This document shows positions 9,174 through 20,317 of a stretch of 64,000 nucleotides of DNA, in pieces. Position numbers and translations under genes: made by a program. The number at the start of each line of letters is the position of its first letter. The first letter of the stretch is position 1. Source of the DNA: CAWIKY01 sp963836905 (GTDB lineage Bacteria; Pseudomonadota; Alphaproteobacteria; Caulobacterales; Hyphomonadaceae); assembly GCA_963836905.1 (NCBI GenBank), contig CAWIKY010000003.1, positions 186,001 to 250,000 of the forward strand, read 5' to 3'. The notes under the pieces are model-generated. The model saw nothing but the letters and a program-made list of their open reading frames with translations, searched no databases and had not been told where the DNA came from.

Positions 9174-10273
9174 TGGGCGACACCGAGCGCCTTGCCTTTG
9201 TCCGGCTGTCACGCACGGACGGCATCGGACCGGTCACGTTTCTGGGGCTGATCAATCGGTTCGGCACGGCGCAGGCCGCATGCGAGAACCTGCCCGATTA
9301 TGCCGCCAGTCGTGGACGCAGGGAATTGCGACTGCCGACGCCCGGCATGATCGAACGGGAATTCGAACGCACGGCACGTCACGGCGCGCGATTCTGCCTT
9401 TCATCAGATGATGACTACCCGACAGGTCTTGCCGCGCTGGATGCGCCGCCTCCGGTTCTGACGGTTATGGGGTCAATGGCTCTGGCGAACGCGCCCTGCG
9501 TGGCGATGGTCGGAGCGAGAAATGCGTCTGCGCCCGCACGGAAAATCGCAACCGACATGGCGGCGGCTCTGGCGGCCGAAGGCTATACTATTGTCTCAGG
9601 GCTGGCACGCGGCCTCGATACGGCGGCTCATGAAGGCGCAGGGCCGGGCGCAACTATCGCCGTGATCGCGGGCGGCATCGACAATGTCTATCCGCCGCAG
9701 AACCGTGAGCTACAGGCCAGAATAGCGGACGAAGGGCTTTTAATCTCCGAAAGCACGTTTGCAAGCGAACCCAAGGCGCGGGATTTTCCGCGCCGAAACC
9801 GGCTGGTGACGGGCCTGTCTTTGGGTGTTGTCGTGGTGGAAGCGGCACAACGGTCCGGTTCGCTGATTTCCGCACGCTGCGCGCTGGAACAGGGACGCGA
9901 AGTCATGGCCGTACCGGGCTCGCCGCTCGATCCGCGCACGAAGGGCTCCAATGGACTGATCCGCTCCGGAGCCCTGCTGGTCGAAACCGCCGACGATGTC
10001 CTCGATGCACTACGCAACATGACGAGGTCCGGGTTCCGAAGCGACTCCACCCCTCTACTGTTCGAGACGGCAAGCGACGTCCGACCTGCAGGATGACCAC
10101 CTCGAGACTGTCAGAACCCTTTTGAGTTACACGCCGGTAGCCATGTCGGACCTGATCAGATTGTCCGGTTTGCCTGTTCCGCTTTGCACTCAGCAATTGT
10201 CGACCTTGAATTGTCCGGAATTACGGTGTCCCTGCCCGGTGGTTTGGTACGCTTGCGGACCGACCGGGACTGA
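9173..10273 (+). CDS. dprA: DNA processing protein DprA, frameshifted at the C-terminus
   Basis: The first 307 residues are intact: an N-terminal SAM-like domain, then the Rossmann-like DprA core (VGARNASAPARK, IVSGLARGLDTAAHEGA, IAGGIDNVYPPQN, FPRRNRLVTGLS, RSGSLISAR, GSPLDPRTKGSNGLI). After about 10090 the frame is lost, but the winged-helix tail is readable in other frames (LLSYTPVAMSDLIRLSGLP, then VSLPGGLVRL) up to a stop at 10271-10273. DprA protects incoming single-stranded DNA and loads RecA in transformation. Two small indels explain the breaks. Confidence 0.9.
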
Positions 10274-10383
10274 ACGCTGCAACAGTGCCGCTTTAATTAT
10301 CGCTCCGTATGGCAATCAGGGTTCTATTTGCCGTGTTAAGCGTATAATCCCGTCTTTTACGGGAGAACCGGGGAGAAACAGGC

Positions 10384-12647
10384 GTGAAGCAATCGAAGCT
10401 CATCGCAGCCATGCTTGCCTCCTTGGTGGCAGCCGTTCCTGCGTTGGCGCAGGATGCACCAGTCGACGCCACACAGCAGCCGCCTGCCGAGGAGCGCGTC
10501 ATTCTGGAAGCTGACCGGCTCATTGACAATCGCGAAGAGGGTGTCCTGATCGCGGAAGGCAATGTGCAGGTCAAATACGGTATTCGCGAACTTCGTGCTG
10601 ACAGGGTGATCTACACGATCGAGACACAAAAGGTCCGCGCGATCGGCAATGTCCGCATCGCCGACCCGGATGGAACGATGCGGTTCGCCGAAGAACTGGA
10701 AGTCGACGAACAACTCGCGGACGGCGTGGCAACCCAGTTCGTAGCCCAGCTCCCCGGCGATGCATCTGGTCATTGCCCGCGCCGCCAGCCGATCCGCTGA
10801 CGGCTCCAACACGCTGGATCAGGCCATCTACACGGCTTGCAAGATTTGCGAAGACGGAGAGGGCTCACCAACCTGGGCTCTGCGGGCACGCCGCGCCAAG
10901 CAGAATGCCGAAACGCAGATGATCAGCTATCAGGACGCAGTCCTGGAAGTGAAAGGCGTTCCAATCCTCTACGTTCCGTATTTCGCCCATCCGGACCCAT
11001 CCAGTAAGCGCCGGTCGGGCCTTCTGGCCCCGGAGCCTGGCCTCTCATCCAAACTTGGCGCGTTTTACATCCAGCCGTATTATCTGGCTCTGTCAGAGTC
11101 GCAGGACCTGACCATCATTCCGCACCTTCACACCAATGTGGCTCCTCTTCTGGAGCTGGAATACCGCAAGCGGTTCTATTCGGGGTATGTCGAGGTCGAA
11201 ACCAGCCTCGTTTACGACGAGGAGTTCAACTCAGACGGCGATCCGCTCGTGTTCGATCAAAACGGTTTTGTTGTCCGCGATCCGTCCACGGCGATCGGGC
11301 CGCTGCGTGAAAGCGAAGAATCGCTGCGGAGCCATATCTTCGCCGAAGGTCTGTTCGACATAAACGAGACCTGGAAATGGGGCTTCGGGCTCGAGCGGGC
11401 GAGCGACGATCTCTATCTGCGCCGTTACGATTTCGACGACATCAATGCGCGGCGCGGCCTCTATGAAAGCCAGGCCCTGCGGCTTCTGTCTCAGGTCTAT
11501 GCTGTCGGGTCAGACCGAGACCTTCTATGCCGATGCCGCAGTCATCGACGTACAGGGCAATCAGTTCGGCGACCGCGACGAGACCTTCGGCCTGATCACG
11601 CCTGTGGCGTTTGCAGAAAAGCTCTTCGAAGTCGGGGGCGGTACCCTCGGCGTGAATGCTTCGACCGCAGTGATCAACCGGGATGCTGGCGATGACAGCC
11701 GTCGGGTGACGGTCGGCTACGGATTTCCGGACGTCGTATGTCTTGCCGTTGGGCCTCTTGCTGGAGCCCTTTGCGGAGGTCCGCGCCGACTATTACGATC
11801 TCGATTTTGACTTGAACCCTGCAGCGTCGACCCAACTGACCCGGACATCCGGACTGGCAGGCGCAACGCTGAAATGGCCGCTGGTCCGCAATACGGAATT
11901 TGCGACCGTTATCATCGAGCCGACCGTGATGGCGGCTATAGGCACGTCGTCGGAAGAGAATGCGGTCATTCCGAACAATGACACCGTTTTCTATGAGTAT
12001 GACGAATCGTCCCTGTTCGAACCAAACCCTTTCAACGGTTATGACCGCTGGGAGGGCGATGAACGTCTGGCTGCCGGGGTTTCGGCTTCAGCCGTCTTCA
12101 ACAACGGTGTCCGGGCAAGTGCGGTCTTCGGGCGACGCTGGCGCTCGGAAGCCGATCCGGCGTTCGATCCGTCGACGAACCTCAATGGCACCCGTTCGGA
12201 TTATCTGTTCGGATCGAGCCTCGAAATCAGCCCGTCACTGCAGCTCAATACCAGCCTGCGCCTGGATGATGATTTCAAATCCAGCGGATCGAAGCGACCG
12301 GGAATGTGGATTTCTGGCGTGTCCGGTCGAGCCTGACCTATTTCCGAACCGACGAAGATATCTCCGTTTCGACCGTCAATCCGCGCCCGTCCGAAGGCAT
12401 TCTCTTTTCGTCCTCACTTCGTGTCAGCGATCATTTCTCGTTGCTGTACGCCCAGCAGCGGGACATCGAAAACGACCGGAATGCCCGTCTGGCCATTGGC
12501 GTCCAATATGACGACGACTGCAGTTTCCTGCGGGTCTATTACGAGACATCCGACAATTTCGACCGGGGTGTGGGCAATGCCGAAAGCATCAAGATCGCCA
12601 TCGGTCTGCGTACGCTTGGCCAACTTAGCGACAACACGTTCGATTGA
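10384..12647 (+). CDS. lptD: LPS-assembly outer membrane protein LptD, frameshifted
   Basis: About 750 residues read across four frame changes (near 10750, 11510, 11740 and 12305). It opens with a signal peptide (ending PALAQD) and an LptA-like domain (EERVILEADRLIDNREEG, LIAEGNVQVKYG). The LptD barrel follows (YTACKICEDGEGSPTWALRA, PILYVPYFAHPDPSSKRRSG, YYLALSESQDLTIIPH) and a final strand ending QLSDNTFD. The cysteine pair in CKIC fits the disulphide region of the family. LptD inserts LPS into the outer leaflet and is normally essential, so the breaks are probably sequence errors. It is followed by surA, its chaperone. Confidence 0.9.
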
Positions 12648-12751
12648 TCTTACAAAGACTTAACACATGGGCGGTGCGGCGCGGCGTTGCACCTTTGCGG
12701 CCAGAAGCTATTGTGCCGCCAAATCACCGGTATTTCGGAGCATTTCAGATT

Positions 12752-14038
12752 ATGAAGTATGCAAACTTCGCGTTCGCCGGTCTTGCAAGCCTCGCTCTCG
12801 CCTTTGGCGCCATGGCGCAGGAACAGGAAACAGAAGATCCGGCCACAGTCACAGACAGGATCCCTGCGTCCGAGGAGCCGGAGGGCCAGCTTCTCGGCGG
12901 TGTTGCGGCAGTGGTGAACGACCGCGTGATCTCGCTTTCCGATGTCGCACAACGAGCCAGACTGCTTCTGGTGACGCTCGGCATTCCGGCGACGCAGGAA
13001 AACTTCTCGCAAGCGCTGCCGCGTGCTCTTGAAGAACTTATCGAAGAGCGTCTGCAACTTCTCAAATCGACTGAATACAGCATCGAAATCAGCGATGCCG
13101 AGATCGCGCAGGCGGTGGGCGATATCGCCCAGCAGAACGAGACGACCGTACCGGCGCTCTATGACTCGCTGCAATCGGCGGGCGTGAATCCACAAACCCT
13201 CGAGGAACAGACCCGTGCAGAGATTGCATGGCGTCGCATCATGGGCGGCGTCTACGGATCGCGCGTACGGATTTCCAAGGTACAGATAGACATGATGCTC
13301 GAGCGCCTGGAAAACAGCGCCGACGAGACCCGCTATCAGCTATCGGAAATCTTCATCTTTGCGCCTACCGAGGCGGACAAGCAGCAGGCCGTGAACGCTG
13401 CCAATGTCATTGTCGAGCAGTTGCGTCAGGGCGCGCGTTTCCAGCTCGCGGCCCAGCAATATTCCAACTCTCCTACAGCTGCGATTGGCGGAGACATGGG
13501 ATGGGTTTCACCGGAAGAGCTTGACCCGACCGTTCGCGATGCGTTGGCGGGGACCACACCGCCCACACTTACCTCCCCGATTGTCGTCGATGACGGGGTT
13601 TACATCTACGCGTTCCGCGGACGACAGGATGGTTTTACCGGTGCTGACGAGCTCGATTTGCGGCAGGTTCTTGCTACTGACGGCGATTCTTCGACGCTGG
13701 AGAATTTTCTTTCGGTGCCGCGCACATGTGAAGCACTTGAGGAAGACGCGGGCGAATTCGGCGAACTGGTCTTTGCCGATCTCGGCAAGATTCCGGATGC
13801 TGCACTGACGCCCGACATCCGTGCGGCTGTTGAAAACGTGGAAACCGGAAACGCCACCGCTCCGATCGAGACCGCAAGCGGACCTGCCGTTCTGTTCGTT
13901 TGTGGACGCGGACAAGCCGGGCTCGAATTGCCCTCGCGTCAGCAGATTGAGGACAGACTGTTCCAGCAGCAACTTACGATGCTCAGCCAGCGCGCGCTGC
14001 GCGATCTGAAACGCGAGGCAACGATCATCCGGCGCTAG
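12752..14038 (+). CDS. surA: periplasmic chaperone / peptidyl-prolyl isomerase SurA
   Basis: A 428-residue protein starting MKYANFAFAGL, with a signal peptide ending GAMAQ. The SurA N-terminal domain follows (GGVAAVVNDRVISLSDV, LEELIEERLQL, EISDAEIAQAVGDIA) and then a parvulin domain (YQLSEIFIFAP, AQQYSNSPTAAIGGDMGW). The second PPIase-like stretch is divergent. It escorts outer membrane proteins, including LptD encoded just upstream. The inner ATG at 12752 was chosen over the longer frame because it gives a clean signal peptide. Confidence 0.93.
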   Translation: MKYANFAFAGLASLALAFGAMAQEQETEDPATVTDRIPASEEPEGQLLGGVAAVVNDRVISLSDVAQRARLLLVTLGIPATQENFSQALPRALEELIEERLQLLKSTEYSIEISDAEIAQAVGDIAQQNETTVPALYDSLQSAGVNPQTLEEQTRAEIAWRRIMGGVYGSRVRISKVQIDMMLERLENSADETRYQLSEIFIFAPTEADKQQAVNAANVIVEQLRQGARFQLAAQQYSNSPTAAIGGDMGWVSPEELDPTVRDALAGTTPPTLTSPIVVDDGVYIYAFRGRQDGFTGADELDLRQVLATDGDSSTLENFLSVPRTCEALEEDAGEFGELVFADLGKIPDAALTPDIRAAVENVETGNATAPIETASGPAVLFVCGRGQAGLELPSRQQIEDRLFQQQLTMLSQRALRDLKREATIIRR

Positions 14039-14046
14039 GGCATTCG

Positions 14047-15066
14047 ATGGTGTCCGGTTTGCCGCTTGCGCTGACGATGGGCGATCCGGCCGGGGTCGGA
14101 CCGATTTGTTCGGTACTGGCCTGGCAAGGACGCGCAGCACTCGGCTTGCCGGCGTTCTTCGTTATCGCATCGAAAGGCGTGATCGATCAGGCCTTCACCG
14201 CACTTCGACTGGCCTCCTCCGTAAAGGTTATCTCAGACCCCGAAGATGCGCTGGCGGCATTTTCAGACTATCTTCCCGTGATCGAAACAGGCGGCAAGCC
14301 GGTTCCTTTCGGATCACCGGACATTGAAAGCGCGCCAGCCATTCTCGCCAGCATCGAAACAGGTGTCCGGTTTGCGCTGGAAGGCCGGGCTGGAGGTGTC
14401 GTGACCAACCCTATCTCGAAGGCGGTTCTTTACGCTGCCGGTTTTGCGCATCCGGGTCATACGGAGTTTCTGGCCCACTTGTGTACAAGGCCGGACGGAG
14501 CCGAGCCGTTGCCGGTAATGATGCTGGCCGGTGGAGGCCTGCGTGTCTCGCTTGCGACAATCCATATGCCGCTCCGTCAGGTCCCGGACAGCCTGTCAGG
14601 AACGCTGCTTGAGCGTATTGGAGCGATCACGCTTGATTCGCTCAAACGCGACTTCGCTATTCCCTCCCCCCGGCTCGGTATCGCAGGCCTGAACCCGCAT
14701 GCGGGCGAAACCGGAACGATCGGGCTTGAGGAAGAGCAGATCATCAATCCGGCTGCGGCAAGGCTGAGAGCGCGCGGCTACGACGCCTCCGATGCCCGCC
14801 CCGGCGACACGATCTTTCACGAGGCACGCGAAGGCCGGTATGACGCCGTCATGGCCATGTATCATGATCAGGGATTGATCCCGGTGAAGACGCTCGACGT
14901 CTGGGGCGGCGTGAACATAACGCTGGGCCTGCCGATCATACGGACATCACCTGACCACGGCACGGCCTATGACGCGGCGCGCTCCGGGACGGTGCGGCCC
15001 GAAAGCCTTGTCGCGGCCCTGCGCATGGCCCGGCAGATGGCACAGAACCGGGCCACCACTGCATGA
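14047..15066 (+). CDS. pdxA: 4-hydroxythreonine-4-phosphate dehydrogenase
   Basis: A 339-residue PdxA, a pyridoxal-5-phosphate synthesis enzyme. Visible motifs are LTMGDPAGVGP at the N-terminus, GVVTNPISKAVLYAAGF, the metal-ligand region FAHPGHTEFLAHL, AGLNPHAGETG, DTIFHEAREGRYD, MYHDQGLIPVKT and TSPDHGTAYD. It starts 8 bp after surA and overlaps rsmA by 4 bp, the usual alphaproteobacterial and enterobacterial order surA-pdxA-rsmA. Confidence 0.96.
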   Translation: MVSGLPLALTMGDPAGVGPICSVLAWQGRAALGLPAFFVIASKGVIDQAFTALRLASSVKVISDPEDALAAFSDYLPVIETGGKPVPFGSPDIESAPAILASIETGVRFALEGRAGGVVTNPISKAVLYAAGFAHPGHTEFLAHLCTRPDGAEPLPVMMLAGGGLRVSLATIHMPLRQVPDSLSGTLLERIGAITLDSLKRDFAIPSPRLGIAGLNPHAGETGTIGLEEEQIINPAAARLRARGYDASDARPGDTIFHEAREGRYDAVMAMYHDQGLIPVKTLDVWGGVNITLGLPIIRTSPDHGTAYDAARSGTVRPESLVAALRMARQMAQNRATTA

Positions 15067-15932
15067 CCGGACATGAGGGACACCTTGATGATAGCGGGCT
15101 CCTGAAGGCTGAGGCCAACAAGGCGCTTGGTCAGCATTTTCTTTTCGACCCGGACATTCTGAAGCGGGCGGCGTTTGCGGCGGGCAAGGTCGAAGGTCGC
15201 GTCGTGGTCGAAGTCGGCCCAGGCCCAGGTGGGCTTACTCGCGCATTGCTGCGCAATGGTGCCCGGAAAGTGTTTGCGGTCGAAACCGATGAGCGGTTTG
15301 CAAACGCGCTCCTTGAATGGCCGGAAGCAAAAGACGGGTCGCTCGAAGTTATCGGACAGGATGGTCTCACGGTCGATTATGAGGCGCTGGTCAGGCCCGC
15401 TCTTGAAGAAGATGAGACAGCGATGATCATCGCCAACCTGCCCTATAACGTCGGAACACCCCTGTTGACCGGATGGCTGAAAGCCGAAGCCTGGCGCGGC
15501 GAGATGGCCCTGATGTTCCAGAAGGAAGTCGCGCAACGTATCTGCGCCCAGCCTGGAGAAAAGCATTACGGCAGGCTTGCAGTTCTGGCACACGCCGTCA
15601 CGCGGCCCCGCCTGTCGTTCTCTTTGCCACCCGGGGCCTTCAAGCCGCCTCCGAAAGTCGCCTCCGCTGTCGTCGCCTTGCATCCGCTGAAGCCGGAAAA
15701 TCGCTATCAACGTCTCGACGTGCTGGAACAGGTGACAGCGGCGGCTTTTGGTCAGCGCCGCAAAATGCTTCGTGCTTCGCTCCGTGGCCTGGCAGGTGGG
15801 TCAGATGCCGCAATCGCACTTCTGGAGGCGTCAGGGATTGACCCCGCCTTGCGCGCAGAGGTTCTGACGCAGGAAGACTTTCGCAGACTGACCGATCAAT
15901 GGATCGCCTTGCGCGACCAGCGACCGCGATGA
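15063..15932 (+). CDS. rsmA: 16S rRNA dimethyladenosine transferase
   Basis: A 289-residue RsmA (KsgA) that dimethylates two adjacent adenines near the 3' end of 16S rRNA. The N-terminal KALGQHFLFD, SAM-binding VVEVGPGPGGLTRALL, and catalytic IANLPYNVGTPLL motifs are present, followed by the helical C-terminal domain (AFGQRRKMLRASLRGL). Start ATG overlaps pdxA. Confidence 0.97.
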   Translation: MTGHEGHLDDSGLLKAEANKALGQHFLFDPDILKRAAFAAGKVEGRVVVEVGPGPGGLTRALLRNGARKVFAVETDERFANALLEWPEAKDGSLEVIGQDGLTVDYEALVRPALEEDETAMIIANLPYNVGTPLLTGWLKAEAWRGEMALMFQKEVAQRICAQPGEKHYGRLAVLAHAVTRPRLSFSLPPGAFKPPPKVASAVVALHPLKPENRYQRLDVLEQVTAAAFGQRRKMLRASLRGLAGGSDAAIALLEASGIDPALRAEVLTQEDFRRLTDQWIALRDQRPR

Positions 15933-16082
15933 CAATCGGTCACTCCGAAAAGATATACCAACCCGGCGTCGAAGGGCGTACGGTAGCACACATCGAACGG
16001 GGTGCCTCCTGGCTCTACGGCCATGCCGTTGAATTCTGGCGGCACCGGTACATGTCCTGCTTTAAAATCCGGGGAGCGTAAC

Positions 16083-17191
16083 TTGAATATCAGACGCCTT
16101 CTCCCTGCTCTTTGCATAGCACCTCTCATGATGATCAGCGGGTGCGGCGGGACAGAAAGCCCCGCGGGCGGCGGCAGACCTGATCGCGGTAGCAGCGTAT
16201 CGGTCGTGACCGAACCGGTTACCTATCGGCGTGATACTCGCAACATCGAGGTGGTGGGAACCGCACGCGCGCGCGCCTCGGCTGTCATTTATCCGGAAAC
16301 CGGCGGCGAGGTCATGCGCGTCAATTTCGAACCCGGGCAGAAAGTCACGCGCGGCACCGTCCTGCTTGAAATGGAGTCGCGGGAAGAGCGCCTGGCCGTG
16401 CGCAATGCGGAAGTCGCCGTGAAAAGCGCCGAGCAGTTGCTGGCACGATACAATCGTATCGATGTGCCGGGTGCCATCTCGAAAAGCCAGATCGAGGAAG
16501 CAGAGACCTCACTTGAAGCGGCGAAGATCGCGCTCGAGGTCGCAGAAAACCGTCTACGCGAACGCAGTATCAGGGCCCCGTTTACCGGAAATATCGGGTT
16601 GACAAATATAGACCCCGGCGCGCGGATCACACCAACGACGGCAATCGCAACGCTCGACGACCGTGAAACCCTGTTCGTGGATTTCGAGATCGCAGAAGAG
16701 GCGTTTGGAGACGTGGCGGTCGGGGATGTTTTCTCGATCATGCCATTTTCAGATGTCGAAGCCTCCTATCAGGCAAAGGTCATCACTCTTGGCAGCGCCG
16801 TTGACCGGGCCAGCCGGGGGGTGACGGTCAGAACGGAAGTAGAAAACCCCGAAGACAAGCTTCGCCCGGGTATGAGTTTCCGGATCAGTCTGGAAACGCC
16901 GGGCGTCAGCTATGCTGCAGTCCCGGAAGCCGCAATCGTCTGGGGCGGCGATGGCGCATATCTTGGGGCGCAGCAGGGGGCACCGCGACCCGCGTTCCCG
17001 TGACGATTGTTTCCCGGACCGATGGGCTCGTGCTGGTACAGGCAGACCTTGAAGAAGGCGACCTCATCGTAACGCGCGGCGTCCAGAAACTTCGTGACGG
17101 GGTCGAAATTGCAGATGCCACCGCTCAGCCCCCGCAACGCCCTGATCGGTCTGAAGGTGATGCTCCACCCGCTTCCGGGCCGGCCAGCTGA
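16083..17191 (+). CDS. RND efflux periplasmic adaptor lipoprotein, frameshifted
   Basis: A membrane fusion protein of about 370 residues. A TTG start at 16083, preceded by GGGGAGCG, gives a lipoprotein signal ending MISGCGG. The body shows a barrel-sandwich entry (VIYPETGGEVMRVNFEPGQKV), an alpha-hairpin (AEVAVKSAEQLLARYN to LEVAENRLRE) and the lipoyl return RSIRAPFTGNIGLTNIDPGA. One frame change near 16985 moves the last stretch (VLVQADLEEGDLIVTRG) into another frame. It is the first gene of a three-gene efflux operon; the substrate is not evident. Confidence 0.88.
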
Positions 17192-20100
17192 TGAAGCGCT
17201 CGGTCGGATCGGGCCTGCCCGGGCTCTCGGTGCGGCGGCCACTCCTTGTGGGCGTGCTCAACCTCCTGATCGTGATCGCCGGTCTGGCCGCACTACTCGG
17301 ACTTGAAGTCAGGGAACTGCCCGACATTGACCGGCCGATCGTTGGGGTCAATGCCACCCTGCCGGGCGCAGCTCCGGAGACTATCGACGCTGAGCTCACA
17401 AGCGTACTTGAAGGCGCCATCGCCAGGGTTTCGGGTGTGCGCGATATTGAATCCTCCAGCGAGGAAAACAATGCCCGGATCAGGGTGGAGTTCAATGCCG
17501 GCGTAGATCTGGATACCGCCGCCTCCGACGTGCGTGAATCGATCAGCCGTGTGGCACGCGAACTGCCCGAACGGGTCGAGAACCTTTTCGTCACAAAGGC
17601 CGACAGCGAAGGCGAGCCTGTCCTGACCATTGCAATCATCAGCGATGTTTACCGCGAGGACGATCTGACACGTATTGTCGACAACGACATCATTCCGGCT
17701 TTTCTGGCAATTGATGGAGTGGCTTCAGTGCAGGAGTTCGGAACACGTCAACGCCAGATGCGCGTTGCCGTTGATCCGCTTCGATTGAGCCGTTTCGGAT
17801 TGACGATGTCGGATGTGGCCGCTGCGCTGAGGCAAGCCCCGTTCGATGTTCCGGTGGGCAGTTTCAGGTCCGACGATCAGGAACTGATCGTTCGTGCCGA
17901 AGCGACAGCGACGACACCCAAGCTTATCAAGGATGTTTTCATTTCGGATACCGTCCGGATCGGCGACATTGCGGAGGTCGTGCTTGCCCCCGAGGACGCA
18001 AGCAATTTGCTTCGTTTTAACGGCGGGCCCGCAATCGGGCTCGGGATCGTCCGTCAGGCGCAATCGAATACTATCCGGATTTCCGACGCCGCGAAACTGA
18101 AGGTCGCGGAACTGGATGAACGTTTCTCCGATATCGACATCACCGTGACATCCGACGAAGCGGTTTTCATCCGCGCATCGGTACAGGAAGTGCTCACCAG
18201 TCTCCTGATTACCATTTCCATCGTGGTGGTGACGATCTGGCTTTTCCTGGGCTCATTCCGTGCCACGCTGATCCCGGCAATCGCCATCCCCGTCGCGCTC
18301 ATCGGCACGCTTGCCGGCATCTGGGCAATGGGCTTTTCGATAAACGTCCTGACCCTGCTGGCTCTCGTTCTGGCGACCGGGCTGATAGTGGATGATGCGA
18401 TCGTGGTTCTCGAGAACATCCAGCGCCAGCAATCGCTTGGAACCCGCCCCCGCGCTGCCGCTGTCATTGGCGGACAGCAGGTCTTCTTCGCTGTCATTGC
18501 CACAACCGCTGTGCTGGTCGCGGTGTTCGTGCCGATCTCTTTTCTTCCGTCGACAGCTGGTCGTCTCTTCCGCGAATTCGGATTCGTCCTGTCGGTGTCG
18601 GTCATCATTTCGTCTTTCGTGGCGCTGACGATTGCACCTGCCCTGGCCGCGCGCGTGGACTTTACCCGCAGTTCAGGCACAAGCCGCTTCCTTGAACCGG
18701 TGGGCCGGAAGATCTCCTCAGGTTACGCCACTCTGCTCGGGGTATGCCTCAACCGTCCGCTGATAACGCTGGCGGTTGCCTTGATAGCTCTTGGCGGCGC
18801 TGGATTGCTTTATCGCGGCATTGCGCAGGAACTCGTCCCGCCGGAAGACCGCGGCAGCGTGCAGATTTTCGCTACCGGCCCGGACGGGGTCGGTCTGTCC
18901 TATACAGAGCGCGAAGCCGACATGATCGAGGCGGTCCTGCAGCCTTATCTGGACAGCGGCGAAATTCGAATCCCTCTTTACGATTGTCGGCCGTTTCGAC
19001 CCCAACCGCCTCAGCATATCCGCAAAGCTAGCGCCGTGGGCCGAACGGGAGCGCACCCAGGACGACATCATCAATTCCTTGCGCCAGCCCATGTCGCAAA
19101 TTCCCGGCTCACGGGTGTTCGTCTTCGGTGTCAGCACATTGAGTTTCGGTCGTGGAAGCCGTGCCGGAACGATCCGGGTTGCACTGACCGGGAGCGATTA
19201 TGACGAGATTTTCGCGGCCTCCCGTGCCCTGTCGGAGGCGATAGACACCCGCTCGGACATTCTCTCGAACGCCGAGATTTCCTATCAACCGACCCAGCCC
19301 CAGCTTTCCATCGCAGTCGACCGTCAACGGGCCTCCGATCTGGATATCCCGCTGGACGAAATCTCCCTGACCCTTCGAACGATGGTCGACGGGGAAAACC
19401 TGATCGATCTGAGTGTCCGGGACGAGACGATACCGATCATTCTCGAATTGCGCACGGGCACGATCAATTCGCCGACGGACCTGCAAAATCTTCTGGTCAG
19501 ATCGCGTGCCGGAAACCTTGTTCCGCTATCCAGTCTGACACGGATAACAGAGGAAGGCGTCGCAGCTGAACTTGACCGGACAGAACAGCGTCGTGCAATC
19601 GAAATTGACGCCAGCTATGACGATGGGGTCGCGCTAGCCGATGCCGTCGGCGAAATCACCCGGCTGGCTGACGAGGTGCTTCCACAGGGCATGGACATGC
19701 TGCTTCGCGGCGAGGCGGCAACCCTCTCGGAAACGTCGCGCGACCTGACGCTCCTCTATATCTTCGCCTTCGTCATCGTGCTTCCTTGGTTCTGGTGGCC
19801 CAGTTCGAAAGCCTGACCAGCCCCGTGATCGTCATGCTGACGGTGCCGTTCGGACTTGCAGCAGCCGTCTATGCTCTTGTCCTGGCCGGAATATCACTGA
19901 ACATCTACTCGCAGATCGGGCTGATCATGCTCATCGGCATCATGGCAAAGAACGGGGTTCTGCTTGTCGAGTTTGCCGACCAGTTGCGTTCGGAGGGCCG
20001 TGATGTGAATCAGGCCGTGCTTGACGCCGCAACGATCCGTATCCGCCCGATCATGATGACTGTCATCTCGACCGTACTGGGCGCCCTACCGCTCATTCTT

Positions 20101-20317
20101 TCCAGCGGTGCGGGCGCCGAGGCGCGGGTATCGATTGGCTGGGTGGTTTTTGGCGGTCTTGGCATCGCCGCACTTTTCACATTGTTTCTGACGCCTGTTG
20201 TCTATCTGCTGATCGCCCGCTTTACCGGCTCAAGGGGCGGCCAGACAGATCAACTCGAAGCCGAATTGCAGGATGCCGAAGATCAGATCAGCGGCCTGCC
20301 GGAGACGCCGGCAATGA
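17191..20317 (+). CDS. AcrB-type RND efflux inner membrane pump, frameshifted
   Basis: A full-length HAE-type RND pump of about 1040 residues, split by frame changes near 18965, 19790 and 20290. It shows the N-terminal helix (RPLLVGVLNLLIVIAGL), periplasmic porter domains (PGAAPETIDAELTSVLEGAI), and the proton-relay helix TM4 with VLATGLIVDDAIVVLENIQR. The C-terminal half has GLIMLIGIMAKNGVLLVEFA and FTLFLTPVVYLLIARF. It exports hydrophobic compounds by proton antiport. The likely stop (TGA 20315-20317) overlaps the ATG of the outer membrane factor. Confidence 0.9.

Noticed and set aside
15929..16081. A 50-codon plus-strand frame whose ATG overlaps the rsmA stop
   Set aside because: The ATGA overlap is tempting, but it ends at the adaptor start and the opposite strand also reads well; no family or composition support.
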